A stretch of 64,000 bases of DNA, taken from assembly GCA_006386115.1 (NCBI GenBank), contig VFIW01000008.1:496001-560000 (forward strand), given 5' to 3'. Shown here in pieces: positions 21,301 to 31,320 of the stretch. This stretch comes from Globisporangium splendens (Eukaryota > Oomycota > Peronosporomycetes > Pythiales > Pythiaceae). Under the pieces are notes generated by a model, which had not been told where the DNA came from, did no database searches, and saw only the letters and a list, made by a program, of their open reading frames with translations. The stretch's first letter is position 1. Each line of letters starts with the position of its first letter. Position numbers and translations under genes: made by a program.

Positions 21301-24300
21301 AGTGGTGCCGTGTGGTTTGCGCGAATTATTTCCTGGAAGTGAAGGATTTCACGAGTTCGTTTGCTGATGGGAAGGTGCTATGCTACCTATTGCACTACTA
21401 CCACCCGATGCTACTGTCGAAGACGGACATTTTGCCAACCACTTCGGATCTCGCTGGAAATGAACAAGTGAACAACGTGGAAGAGCTTCTGTCGAATGAA
21501 AAGCAGAACTTCACGATTGTGAATGAGCGCGTGAAGCAACTCGGAGAAATTCCTGTTCTTGTTCCTCAGCACTACCACAGTCAAAATCCCCCAGAAGAGA
21601 AAATGGTTGTGACTTTTGTTTGCTATTTGCAATCGAGACTTATGGACTCAAGCAAGGAAATTCACGCTGCTTCGCGACTCAAACGCTGGTGGTTAAGTCC
21701 TTGGATTCGAACTCAAATGCGAATCAAGAAGAACAGGAGTGCGCGAATCATCCAAAGATTTTGGTTCACTTCTAGCCAAAAGCGTTTGGCAATTCGACAA
21801 TGTCGTCGGCTGCTGCGAGCAGCTCATGTCGTGAAAAGCGTAATGATGATGTGGTCCAAGCGAGTGCAGTTTACTCGACTGCGAAGTGCGGTGATCGTCG
21901 TTCAGCGTGCATTCCGTTTCAAATGGCTTGAATCATCAGATCACAAGCATAGATGGCAACAAGCTGCGCTATTGATTCAGCGTCAATGGCGCAGTCATGT
22001 CAAGTGGAGAATCAAGAAGGAGCAGTTGGAGATCGAAGCTGCGAGAGCACGAATCGCGCGCCGTTTGCGCATGAAATCAAGCTGCGGGGTAATTGAAAAC
22101 TGCTGGGTTCAGTATGCAAACCGACGTAAGGCGAGGGCAATGCGGCAAAAGCTTCTCTTGACTCAGCACTATGCAGCAACGAAATTGCAGATGTTCTGGC
22201 AGTCCCATCGGAGGCGGCAAGAGGCGAAGGCGTTCCGTTCTGTAGTTTGGAAACGAGAACACCGAAGTGCGGCAGTCATTCAAGCTGCATGGAGAACCTA
22301 TCAGCGCCGTGCTGCTCTGTTTCAGCGTATTCGTGTGCACATGTGTGCTCAGAAGGTCAAGAACGTGCTTCGATTGAACATGATTAATCGCAAAATGGAA
22401 CGCGCAGTTGCACTCGAGCGCTTCCAGCGGATGTTAAAGGATCAAGAAATGGAGAAGAAGCGACAAGACATGAAGAAAAGAGTCGAAAACCGCGCTGCAG
22501 CATGCATTCAAGTTGGCTACAAAGCATATTCGAGCTGGAAAAGAAGAACATGTGCTGCTGTTACTATTCAAAGTGCATTTCGATGCTTTCTTCAGCGCAA
22601 GCGTTTCCAATACGAGTATGCTCGAGTTATTCAGCTTCAGCGGAATTTTCGTATATGGCGAAGAAACAATCAAGTCAAAGCCCTTCTCCGATTCGAGCGG
22701 CTGCTTTCGATGCACAAGAGGGAACAAAGTGCTCGTCAAGCCGAAGCAGCTACAAAGATTCAGAGTCTTTTCAGGTGCTTTGCTCAGCAGAGAAGGTATC
22801 ACCACGTTCTGTTTCGTACCATTCAACTCCAGCGAAATGTGCGCATTTGGCGCCGCCAGCGACAAGTTAAGGCGCTGATTCAATTCTACGGAATGCTGAT
22901 TATGTACCAACAAATGCAAGAAGACGAGCGCGAAAGAAGCATTGCTACAGTCCGTATCCAATCTGCTTTCCGTGGTTACGCGCAGCGAAAGCGGGTTTTC
23001 TTTCAGTACTCACAAATTGTGAAGTTGCAGCGTAACATTCGCATCTGGCGACGGAATCGTCAAGTGATGGCTCTGTTTAGATTCAACCGCATGCTTGCGT
23101 CATACCAACGTCAGAAGTACGAACGCCTGCGAATCTTGCATTGGAAAGTGGAAGACCGCGCTGCTCGAACGATCCAACAACGATTTCGATCGTTTATTCG
23201 TCGGAGAAGAGAGGCTTCTGCTGTTTGTATTCAAGCTCGGGTTCGTGGATGGTTCGTTCGAGCGCGCAAGTTTAACTACTACGCTATGCAAGAACAATTG
23301 GCTCGTCTCCGTGTTTTCTACTCGTGCTGGAAGATCGAACACTGGTTCGTTGACAAGATGGAGCGCTACAAGAAACGAAAGGCATTGACAACAAAGGCTC
23401 GATGGGTTCAGCTGGCAGCTGGAGTTTTGTGGCGGAAGCGTGCAAACGATGCGAATAGAATTGCTGCTTGCTGGCGCTCCTACAGGTTCCGCTGCATGAT
23501 TTTTGACAAACTCATCCAGCGCAGAGAAGAGCGCCTGCGTGCGCAACAGCAAATGGCAGCGGCCACCGTTCAACGATGGTGGATCCGCCTCTGCTGGAAG
23601 TGGGAGGGTCGTCGTATGATTGCCAAAGAGAAGAAGCGACAACGCGCAATCGCTGAAGCAGAAGAAGCCAAGCGCCAAGCGATGATTCGAGCTCAACGTG
23701 AGGCTGCCCTCGCTGAAGAAGCAAAACGCCAAGGGTTGTTGCGCCGTCGCGACCAGGCTACGGTTGTTGTTAGCAAGTGGATGATTCGCCGCGTGCTTAT
23801 GCCTTTGCGCTCAGAGCGAAAGGTTATGGTGTCCGTGGTAAAGATCCAGTCATGGTGGCGAGGCATGCTGGTTCGCTTGCACCACAGTGATGCTGACGTA
23901 ACGAGCCAGCGCAAGAAGCTTTCTACAATGACTTTAGTATCGTCCGCGCCTCTTGCAGTGCCAGCTTCGAAGGATATTATGCAGCAAGAACCACCGCTGA
24001 CGCTTGGGGCTAGACTGGAGATGGCGTTGCATCTTTTGCTTCACGGAAAGCGCTTGCAAGAAATGCTGTTCGCAAGCCACACGATCGAAGTCTGCACGAA
24101 GTATTCCCGTGAATGCTGCCGAAAGTGTGTCAAGCTCGGTATCCCCAAAACAATCTTTGCCGCGATCCGAGGGTTGAACCGAAGTCGCCCTCATGTGGAG
24201 CTATTGCACCAACTGCTCTTGGTGCTGGTTAATTTGATGAACTATCAGCTTTGGGAGCGAAGCAGCGCATTATCTGGATCAAGACTGGAGAAGAGCGCCG

Positions 24301-24656
24301 AGTCTGTGCTGGACGATGCGCGAGCCATTGAGGCGCTGGTGGACTTGATGCATATTCATCGCGACATGCAACAGGTTTTTGTGCCGTCTGCCCGCGTGCT
24401 GAAACACTACGTGACAGAGTTGGTGTTGCACAAACGTGCATTTGAGCCGAGTAGCAGCGCAATGGAGATCTGGCGAGATGCAGAGCGACGATTGCAAGGT
24501 CTTCACGATTTGCTGGAAAAGAAGATGGCAATATACGCTTTGATGTCGCGGAGTTTGCAGACGCCAAGCAAGGGCACGAGTCTGACGAGCAGGATGAACC
24601 CGAAAACGGGTGTGTCCATACTGAGCCAGTTGCTGAAGATGGTCGCTGATGAGTAA
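18387..24656 (+). CDS. ASPM: ASPM-like abnormal spindle protein
   Basis: A single uninterrupted frame of 2089 residues. The first ~190 residues are disordered and Ser/Pro/Arg-rich. An ASH (ASPM-SPD2-Hydin) immunoglobulin-like domain occupies about residues 195-310 (VPQLNFGKVPIGDRKSLQLTL). A conserved ASPM linker with KWMNYVLV follows near 475. Two calponin-homology segments lie at about 745-910 (LAVDLRDGVRLAKLMEAL) and 960-1085 (DFTSSFADGKVLCYLLHYYHP). A long array of IQ motifs spans about 1105-1835 (AARTIQQRFRSFIRRRR, AVVIQRAFRF and relatives). The C-terminal ~240 residues are helical, armadillo-like. ASPM localises to spindle poles and binds calmodulin, katanin and microtubule minus ends. 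The unspliced 6.3-kb exon is notable beside neighbours with many introns. Confidence 0.93.
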   Translation: MHRRSSSERDMTPFSPAPGAKWGARIATNPFGAFASAAGGDEQASSDAESEWKDSAAFLQEVDESNNNSSNVSSAFGFVHGKENLTPSRRNIHIYGRSAAAVTTTPRSKTAIRSDIVRPPRAPPTPTTRLFMPSPSPSKEKFSVLGKRQHAWTGQARIPSPSKRFPRRASKSDSPSIAGSETGQIDGDMSSQVTEHVTLVVNDFNTVPQLNFGKVPIGDRKSLQLTLHNPSVLGNARIKYEGYSLVHKESGHRQPSEKLRFKCDLHVCVVPAESSVLLRITFEPTDEDLERDVTALMRFTVNDRYKVQCRVSGAAVARALKVSRFRGRGAFAPMGQGAPNATLDQIVESQVVNKETKSVENDRKQIVTSGKVVLHNAQSRFESKKREALVFDMTPTRKRKVKRLRSEDANDGGTPNKLVPASSKKLSDSATQSAGGANSFVGSWWSQRKIVYDEHWMVKQEEGFTKWMNYVLVDSNAQRFMEEEEIQAQDDERNNGQKRRRTKRKFDFSSLRILAQTRMESSWTRSAYDIYHSPAMDDILFDLQEEISKKKLSSRGDRPVYADVGLQEELIALLNNYHPVWLRLGLEAVLGQKVMKDERCSLRSMFSIPAKKNSKPTKMPRALRRIILHHLVHDLQVARKFRLVKNLRTPIDGSLNVSDAGSGRAAKNYFVNKKKNITGREYFDALMDSFILKFLMLIKFLDTAVGYRVDKFMHFPCLFRVSPVSAGKKSQDCSEDEKKIKSSQRMVAEFCRLFLSSEGRIDKHLKQLGYVLTHQQTPLDEIDVEIKNLAVDLRDGVRLAKLMEALTSSTQSNEAATKPLSSYLRVPALSRLQKVHNVEICLHYLEEKCGQDVLESIKSATNVTVHLNKKVTGSSGFASLQNQVDEKLVEKIAKEIVDGHREKTLALCWKLISCFQLQSLVDVDAVRDEIDYIQNRMSFRAAEFLEREQKNSPLEGLTAEATEDQVYGLLLEWCRVVCANYFLEVKDFTSSFADGKVLCYLLHYYHPMLLSKTDILPTTSDLAGNEQVNNVEELLSNEKQNFTIVNERVKQLGEIPVLVPQHYHSQNPPEEKMVVTFVCYLQSRLMDSSKEIHAASRLKRWWLSPWIRTQMRIKKNRSARIIQRFWFTSSQKRLAIRQCRRLLRAAHVVKSVMMMWSKRVQFTRLRSAVIVVQRAFRFKWLESSDHKHRWQQAALLIQRQWRSHVKWRIKKEQLEIEAARARIARRLRMKSSCGVIENCWVQYANRRKARAMRQKLLLTQHYAATKLQMFWQSHRRRQEAKAFRSVVWKREHRSAAVIQAAWRTYQRRAALFQRIRVHMCAQKVKNVLRLNMINRKMERAVALERFQRMLKDQEMEKKRQDMKKRVENRAAACIQVGYKAYSSWKRRTCAAVTIQSAFRCFLQRKRFQYEYARVIQLQRNFRIWRRNNQVKALLRFERLLSMHKREQSARQAEAATKIQSLFRCFAQQRRYHHVLFRTIQLQRNVRIWRRQRQVKALIQFYGMLIMYQQMQEDERERSIATVRIQSAFRGYAQRKRVFFQYSQIVKLQRNIRIWRRNRQVMALFRFNRMLASYQRQKYERLRILHWKVEDRAARTIQQRFRSFIRRRREASAVCIQARVRGWFVRARKFNYYAMQEQLARLRVFYSCWKIEHWFVDKMERYKKRKALTTKARWVQLAAGVLWRKRANDANRIAACWRSYRFRCMIFDKLIQRREERLRAQQQMAAATVQRWWIRLCWKWEGRRMIAKEKKRQRAIAEAEEAKRQAMIRAQREAALAEEAKRQGLLRRRDQATVVVSKWMIRRVLMPLRSERKVMVSVVKIQSWWRGMLVRLHHSDADVTSQRKKLSTMTLVSSAPLAVPASKDIMQQEPPLTLGARLEMALHLLLHGKRLQEMLFASHTIEVCTKYSRECCRKCVKLGIPKTIFAAIRGLNRSRPHVELLHQLLLVLVNLMNYQLWERSSALSGSRLEKSAESVLDDARAIEALVDLMHIHRDMQQVFVPSARVLKHYVTELVLHKRAFEPSSSAMEIWRDAERRLQGLHDLLEKKMAIYALMSRSLQTPSKGTSLTSRMNPKTGVSILSQLLKMVADE

Positions 24657-25389
24657 ATGTCTTGGATGGGTGGAAGAATGGATGTGCTTGACGAGGGTCA
24701 CGTGAGTAGAAATGCAGTGTATGGCTTCACTTATTTTTCAACGTTAATAAACAAAACTACTGACAATTTATGTAACACAACCAAGCACGCGTTGAAGAGG
24801 GCGGCGGTCGAACCATTCGCAAAGACACACATCTTTATGACACTGCGCGTCCGCTACCCCGATCCATACGTTTGCACGGTTCTGTTACAGCAGCACGTCA
24901 GAAAGCGAGCCACAACCGAAGATCGTCAATTAATCCTCATATTCGCTAAACAACACCAAACGCACAAGACCGTGAATACAATTGCACACACAACACTGCG
25001 AGCACCAGCAATCAACCCATTCGCGCGCGCACTCGCTCCTTACTCAGATGGTAATTTTAGCATTGCCATCTGATGGGACTGAGGGGCACAAAGACCCCCT
25101 TTCGCCGCCATGTCTCCACAATAACCTCTCGTCCCCGATTCGCTCCGACCAGTCAAATGTATGGGACTCGCAATATCGGAGCGACGTAGGATGAAAAGGC
25201 GTGGAAGAGAAGAGAGAGGAGAGAGAGCGCGCGCGAACGAGCAACTTTACTGCATTCAAAAGCATCGTTTCTACAGCGGGTATGATACAGAGCGGCTACT
25301 TCGTCCATGGACGGTTGTCTCACATAACGAGGCTCGCACTCCGCAACCGACACACGATGGTTGGGAGTCGATGTAGCTTTTGTTTGTAC
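24657..25389. other. Intergenic region, no gene recognised
   Basis: About 730 bases between two convergent gene ends (ASPM and RNase-kappa). Short open frames lack family patterns; an AG-rich run at 25201-25235 is low complexity. Confidence 0.4.
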
Positions 25390-25893
25390 TTACTTCTCAA
25401 GCAGAGGTTTGCGCTCTTCAGCGGCCGTCGGGATGAGATGGTAGCGGTGCGCACCGCCTGGGTTTTGCTTCTTGTTCTCCAAATAGTAAACGGTCGTCGA
25501 CACCACAAACAGCGTGCCGTACAAAAACGCTACACATACAAAGAGAACTCACGTCAGTGGGTTTTTACTCCATGCATCTTGCACCGCTACCTACCTGTTT
25601 CAAACAAAGGCATGGAGCTGTGCACGTTCTTCCCGAGCTTCATGTATTCTGGTTGCACTTGCACCAGCACGCCCACAACAAGCAGGAACAAGAAGCCTGC
25701 CAGCGACAGCATCGAGCAGCACAGCGCCCCTGCACAACACGCCGTCACAAAACACACACAAGCGGCACATGCGCGGTCAACATGTGAGCCAACTCGGTCG
25801 TTGCGTTGAATAAAAAAAACATGCATTTGTCTGCTGCGATGCGCAGCAGCAGCTCATACAACGCACACACGTACATGTCGTCTTGGAGCCCAT
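25390..25893 (-). CDS. RNASEK: Ribonuclease kappa-like / V-ATPase subunit f
   Basis: Three exons read leftward: 25893-25875 (only 19 nt), 25729-25595 and 25529-25390, 97 residues (vertebrate RNASEK is 98). The 19-nt first exon gives MGSKTT and splits a Trp codon. The spliced protein reads WALCCSMLSLAGFLFLLVVG, then a loop with HSSMPLFETAFLYG, then a second helix and a polar tail. That two-helix hairpin with an ALCC start matches RNase kappa, now known as a V-ATPase Vo subunit. The tail ends KPLLEK, a dileucine-like sorting signal. The tiny first exon would be missed by most gene finders. Confidence 0.8.
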
Positions 25894-26337
25894 TGTGGTT
25901 GCTGCTGTGATTCTTGAAAGACGTGGAGACGCCGAGAGCCAACGGGACGTTTCTCTTCACACAGACGTCGAACACTTCCGAGTGTCGCCATGAAAAGCCA
26001 AGCAAACGAAATCCTTTGCAGCAGAAGAGGAATGCAGGCTACTATTTGAACATGCACACTGCTACCTCGTCCTCAGAATGCGTTTATCTCATTGGCTCAA
26101 AAGATAATTGCATCTTTTCGTCCAGTAGTGCACAAGTGCAACCTTCATTTTGTACCAATCAAAGTGCAAGTAGTTGTCATGCGACAACTGAAGTGGATCA
26201 AGAACTTGGTTTTAGTATGCTGGATGGAATGATGTTGCGGAGTGAAGGGGGGGGAAAGCAAATCTGGGGGTGAAGAAGCCTGCACTCGCTGCATTTCCAG
26301 TTGACGCATCGCACGTAAACACGCACACATCAGCACC
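25894..26337. promoter_or_regulatory. Divergent promoter region between RNASEK and TMEM14
   Basis: About 440 bases between two head-to-head membrane protein genes. A G-run (ggggggg) sits near 26247. No gene recognised. Confidence 0.35.
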
Positions 26338-26970
26338 ATGTACGACTTTTGCCTCACGATTCCGGTACGTGTCTCTCTTCATATGCGCATCTAGGACGAC
26401 TGAATCCACGCCAGTTGTATGCTCCATTCAAAGAGCTTTCGTTTCATGCAAAAAGCGTGTTCAGAAGGCTCCTGGGTGCAAAGATCTGGCCATTTCATCC
26501 CAAGAAATTTTCAGATACGATATTGACTCACACTGTGGCTGATTGTATGATCTGCTTCATAGTATGGTATGATGCTAGGCATTGGCGGCCTGATTGGATA
26601 CGTGAACTCCGGCAGCGCGACGTCGGCCATCGCGGGCGGCGCGTCGGGTCTCTTCCTCACGTTCGTCGGCTACTGCAGCTACAACGAGTACCAGCAAAGC
26701 CCAGTGACGTCCAAGTTGTGGCCTGCGCTTTCCTTGCGTAAGTAATGTGCTTCTTTGCTTGCTGTATTTCATATGACTGACATATTATGCTGCTTCTGGA
26801 ACTGCCTAGTTGTGTCTGCCCCATTGACCGGCGTCATGGGCATGCGCTACCAGAAGACCGGCGCGTTTTTCCCTGCTGGTTTCGTCGCTGCCTCGAGCGC
26901 GGCAATGTCGCTGTTCTACGTCGCGAAGCTTGTGTCCACCCAGAAGCCACACTACAAGAAGAAGAAATAA
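26338..26970 (+). CDS. TMEM14C: TMEM14-family mitochondrial membrane protein
   Basis: Three exons: 26338-26364, 26563-26737 and 26810-26970, 120 residues. The order YGMMLGIGGLIGYVNSGS, SAIAGGASGLFLTFVGY, TGVMGMRYQKTGAFFPAG and a last glycine/alanine-rich helix is the UPF0136/TMEM14 pattern with four short helices. Family members act in the inner mitochondrial membrane; TMEM14C moves protoporphyrinogen IX for haem synthesis, while TMEM14-like proteins of plants export fatty acids from plastids. Which role applies here is unknown. Basic C-terminal tail KKKK. Confidence 0.9.
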
Positions 26971-27340
26971 ATGCAGACTACGAAGACAAGACGATACGAG
27001 AGAGTGAGAGAAAGAGAGGAGTGAAGACATGGTCGACAGCATCAGACGTTAGCAAAGCTCTTTCCAATTGCAACGTTGAAAGCCTCATGTAGTCCGATTA
27101 TGTGAAGCGCATATTGTTTTCGGTATTGTTCGTCATATAAGCAAAACATGTGTCTCTTTTGTATATTCTGCACATGCGTTGTATTGGCATTGACTGCATT
27201 TTGTTTTGCTCTTGTTAGCCACCGGCCGGATAAGTCCAGACATGTAAAGCGCTAACTTGGAATCGTGTTCTGAACTGCCATTGTTTTCCTGCCACAGATG
27301 CCACAAGAACAGAAGTGCTGAACGATAGTGCTTGCTTGCT
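26971..27340. other. Convergent intergenic region, nothing recognised
   Basis: About 370 bases between the TMEM14 end and the next convergent gene end. An AG-rich run occurs at 26990-27020. No gene recognised. Confidence 0.4.
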
Positions 27341-29680
27341 TTATCTCCTTCCATGCACGGTTAACGCGCGAATGTCCTGATGCGATTGCTGCCGACGACC
27401 GATTGCGCCAGCAGCTCGGTATTGCCGCGCAAACGACACGATGTCGTGGAGCGCATCCACAAGCCAATCCCGCTGCAGCGGGCATTTTAGTTGAAGATCC
27501 AGGTTGCGGACACTCGTGACAAGCGAGACACAGCATTCCGGATCCAGTGGGTACTTCCGCGCCGCGCGTTTGATGACACTGGTGTCGAGTTTCGAGTCAC
27601 CGTGGATCTCGATTTCATGGACCAGCAAGAATTCGTCGCTCTTTTCACCGTTCTTCCGAAGCCAGTGGAGACGCGTTGGATCTCTCGGGTCGTAGCAGAG
27701 CTTCGTCTCGTGCGGTTTTCCGCGGCGTCCAAATTTCGTCATATGGATATCGTTGACCACACCAGCAGCAATGGTCAACTGCGTTGCCAAGTGGTGTTTC
27801 TTCGCAGCGAGTAGCTTTTGCTTTTTCATCTTGGCTCGAATCTCGTCTTGCACATGATGGCTAAGATGGTTGAGCTGAGGGTAGAGCTGCTCTTTGGTCA
27901 TGTCTTTCTTGGTGTAGGACGACAAGAGATCTTTCAAGTGCGCCTTTGCCCACGGGAAATCGTGCATCACGCTTTTCACGTACCGCAATTGCCGAAGCAT
28001 GATGCCGTGTTGATGGGGTCCCAATTGGATCATGAATGGGACACGCACTTGGCGCTCGTTCCATCGCCAGACAATAAAGCGGGCCGGTTTCTTGCGGATT
28101 ACAAGTTCAGGGACACCGTCTAGTTTCCGTTCTCGCACGCGAACGATGATCTGTGACGAGCGCGGAGACAGCGACGACTGCACGAAGCCCTTCACACCTT
28201 CCGTATTGTCATCCTTCGCACCAAACTTGGACTTCGCTGGACTGTTTCGAGTATTCGCGTTTTTCGAGATGGAGTAGTACGCACTCATGGATTTGCGACG
28301 AGTTGCCCATCGGTTTGGCCCGCTGCTGTTTGCTGTCGAGATGCCCGTTGTTGGCTCAGAAGCTGGAAAATCCTTCTCTGAAGTCACTGCGATGCCTTTG
28401 ATGGGACTTCGCTTCATGGTGAACGACTTTCTCCGCAACGGAACCGAGGTTGAGATCGCCGAGCTGGAGCTAAAGCGACGTCTATGCGACAACGACGATG
28501 TACGAGACGGCGAAGACTCTACGAGTGTGATTCGAGGGGCTGCAGCTCCATCCTCGCCTTCATCGAGAAAAGTGTTCAACCCTGAATCTGGGAACTGAAA
28601 TTTCAGTCGTGAGCTTTTTGGAACGTTCACCCGCAGCTCCCCATCATCAGCTGCTGCGACTTTGCATCCTCGTGGTGGCTTTGGCTCGTGAATCGCCTTC
28701 TTCGTTGGTTCTGCGACGGTCAAGGAGAGCATCGACGAGAGGCCGTGTTTGCAACCTCCTGGCTGTTTGGCAGCGACGGCGTGAAGTACACTTTCGGCTT
28801 TACCAGCACCAGGATTGCTCAAGTTAGCATTGCACACCACCGTCTCGCCGCGCACGGCATCCTTTTCAAGTGCGTGGAGTTGAATCTGCGTCTCGTCAAC
28901 CGAGTCTTCTTCTGTCTGATTGGAGCTAACCAGATGCGACTCATTGTTTTCCCTGTCATCCAGCTCTCGCTCTTCGTATTCGTCCTCGACTGCGTCACCA
29001 TCATGTTGCATCATTGCGTCATGATGTTCCTCCTCATCCTGTTGCTGCTGCTCTTCATCCTCTGGAAGCTCCGGTTCTTCGTACCCATGGATTTCTTGAA
29101 GAAGAGCCACCAATTTCTGTACATGTTTGCTAGAAGGCAACAAAGAAAATCAAGGGGCGTTAGAGATCGTGCTTGTGGGTATGTGAAAGTGCGAATCACC
29201 ATGTTTTCGAGCAACTCACTCTTTTCCATTGAAAATATCGCGCAATGATTCCGAATGCGACTGAAGTTTGGAAACAGACGTTCGATACTGCAAGCAATCG
29301 ACCGCTAGCTTGTCGTTCTGCTGCTCTAGTTGTGCGATTCGCTGGTTCTGTGCCTTAATTTCGCGTTTCGCCGAGTCCAAAAGGTCCAGAATCCGGTGCT
29401 CAGAGACTCCCTGGAACGCTCCACCACCGTAAATCGCGTTCTCAACAGTCCGCATGAGATACTCGGTAGCTGGAAAAGCTGACGATGGCTGTTGCTGTTG
29501 TTTGTGCGGCTGCTTGTGCAGTTGCTTTCCACTACTTAGCGTATCCTTGTTCAGGTTCTCGCCATCGATATGGTTGTTCTCGGACCAGTTACTGTTTGAC
29601 AACGAGCCTCGTCTCGTAGAAGTAGAAGCACCGGCAGGATGTGCAGCTGGCGACCGCACGATGTGCATCTTTGACGACAT
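27341..29680 (-). CDS. Coiled-coil protein with C-terminal PH-like domain
   Basis: Two exons read leftward: 29680-29220 and 29129-27341, joined GA/C to give 749 residues. The first exon has a low-complexity start, a Gln run, and a leucine-zipper coiled coil (KAQNQRIAQLEQQNDKLAVDCLQ). The second begins in the same coiled coil, then is acidic and disordered. Near the C-terminus there are a basic region and a segment from about residue 580 on (GVVNDIHMTKFGRRGKPHETKLCYD, then LHWLRKNGEKSDEFLLVHEI and a last helix RDWLVDALHDIVSFARQ). This has the beta-barrel-plus-C-terminal-helix shape of a PH domain, with the diagnostic Trp in the last helix. It probably binds membranes or a partner protein. No specific orthologue recognised. 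Confidence 0.65.
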
Positions 29681-30623
29681 GAAAAGAGCTACCGAGAATC
29701 AGTTGCTGTCTCAGAAGTCGCGCGTCAAAATGCTCCCAAGACGTGCGTCTTTTTGTTGAACCTAACGGATCCGTTTTTTTTTTCCAGTGTCTCGGCTCTT
29801 CTTGACTCTTCCAGTGCGTGCCTGCGTATGAAGGTGTGTGTTTTATTTGCAAAAGCCTTTCTCCTTCCTTCTGGAAAAAAGGACATCACCAAACACACAA
29901 TCGCAGTTTTTTTCGTGTTTTGCTCTTAGCTGCGCTTTAAAAAAGATATCTGCATCAAGCATATCCGATCCGCGCCTGCAAGGGACACCACACTGTTGAT
30001 GTGTGATATTCCGCTCTCCATGCGTGTGCATACGCGTTGTTGGTTGCGCCTGCGGCGTCTCCTTTGCGCTTGGCTGCACTTGCTCATTGCTCGCACGGAC
30101 AGACCTGCAATTGGAGGGGACATTACACACGCAATGCAGCCATGCCAGTACTGCGTTAGCACATAGCTCATTGCCAACGCAAGGTGCGCAATGCGTCATA
30201 ATTGAACACAGATGTTTAAACGATGTGTGAACAGAAATATTACTGAAACTGGGCTTAGCCGATATCGTTTGCTTCTTTCGAACCCGGGCTTTTTGGCAGG
30301 CTCGACCTGGCACCCAGGCAACACCTTACAGTTCCCCGTACGACGACGTGCACGCTCGTTTCTTTGTCTGTAAGTCGAGTCCATGAATGCCCACTCAGCC
30401 ACTCTTTCATTTTAATCTCGCTCTCCATCTACGAAGCATCTGTAGGAGATGAAGCCGCAAAGTGTCAGTCATTTCGACTTTACCATTCTGATGTGGCCAA
30501 AGTTAATCATTCATTGTAGAATACCATCGCTACCAAGATCAAATACTTTTCTACGTTGATCAAGATGCTACTTGACTCTCTGATCGTAGAAAATGGTCCA
30601 CGAGGTGGTGGCGAAAGTGGCAT
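29681..30623. other. Intergenic region, no gene recognised
   Basis: Nearly 950 bases upstream of the PH-like gene. A nine-T run lies at 29775. Open frames at 29843-30313 on the minus strand show no family pattern. Confidence 0.4.
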
Positions 30624-30630
30624 TTTTGCG

Positions 30631-31320
30631 TTGGTAGGACAATGGAGTTGGTTATCCAAGTTGTTGGATCGAAGAACGATTGCTTTTCTACGTGGGCCAA
30701 TAAAACGACCGCGTCTTTGAGCTCAAAGACCGCATTAGGCAAGAGTTGCGTTTTCAGTTTCCTGTGCGTGAGTTGGAGTTCTTTTTGGCGAAGAAGCGAA
30801 ACAAACGGAAGGATTCAGAGCTTCTCACTCAAGAAAGTATCCCGCCAGAGGTCCGTGCAAGGTACTTGAACGACGATCTGTTCATGAAACCATTTCGCTA
30901 GGTCAGCCACTACATTTGCGAAGGATGCAAGGAAGACGAGGGAGCAGTGCATATTTTAGTTAACGACCGCCGCTGCCGCCCCAGCCCAATCAATCAAGGC
31001 AGGACAACACTGCAATCAAGCCCGACACTTCAGCTTTGTAAACGAGTGATTAGTAAGTCGACAATACGCTCAACACAAAACGAGGCGAGGTGAAAATGCT
31101 CATTATTGCGGCTTTTTTCCTGAAGTAGTAGCCACCTTTAAAATGAAGGAGAATGCTTGTGCATAGCAACTCTGGAGTAAGGATGGACCACTTGTCGACG
31201 CGGCTCCATTCTTCGTTAACTTTTGTTCACCTTACTCTGAAGTGGCGGTTTTGAGCAGCACTCGAAGGATCGACTGCCATTTAGCAATGGAGTTGATCCT
31301 TCTGGATCTGCCGTAGTACT
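30631..31320 (+). pseudogene. Third Crinkler-like relic
   Basis: MELVIQVVGSKNDC at 30642 matches the start of the CRN-like gene at 15.7 kb. After a frame change it continues FELKDRIRQELRF, then LEFFLAKKRNKRKDSELLTQ and DLFMKPFR, where a TAG interrupts, and then VSHYICEG and VHILVNDRR. This restores the full Crinkler order (ubiquitin-like strand, LxFFLAK, then F.K/P.F..I.HY) at protein level, but needs one frameshift and has at least one stop. The stretch 31230-31310 repeats the WRF...ID/NCHL..(M)(E/D)LILLD block of the decayed copy near 15.9 kb. It is on the opposite strand and about 15 kb from the other copies. Confidence 0.55.

Noticed and set aside
25745..26005. Minus-strand 86-codon frame upstream of RNASEK
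   Set aside because: It overlaps the RNASEK first exon and intron; the family pattern supports RNASEK instead.
30270..30350. Possible tRNA (ggttcgaa-like box)
   Set aside because: Box B is ggttcgaaag, not the full GGTTCRANYCC, and no clover-leaf was found.
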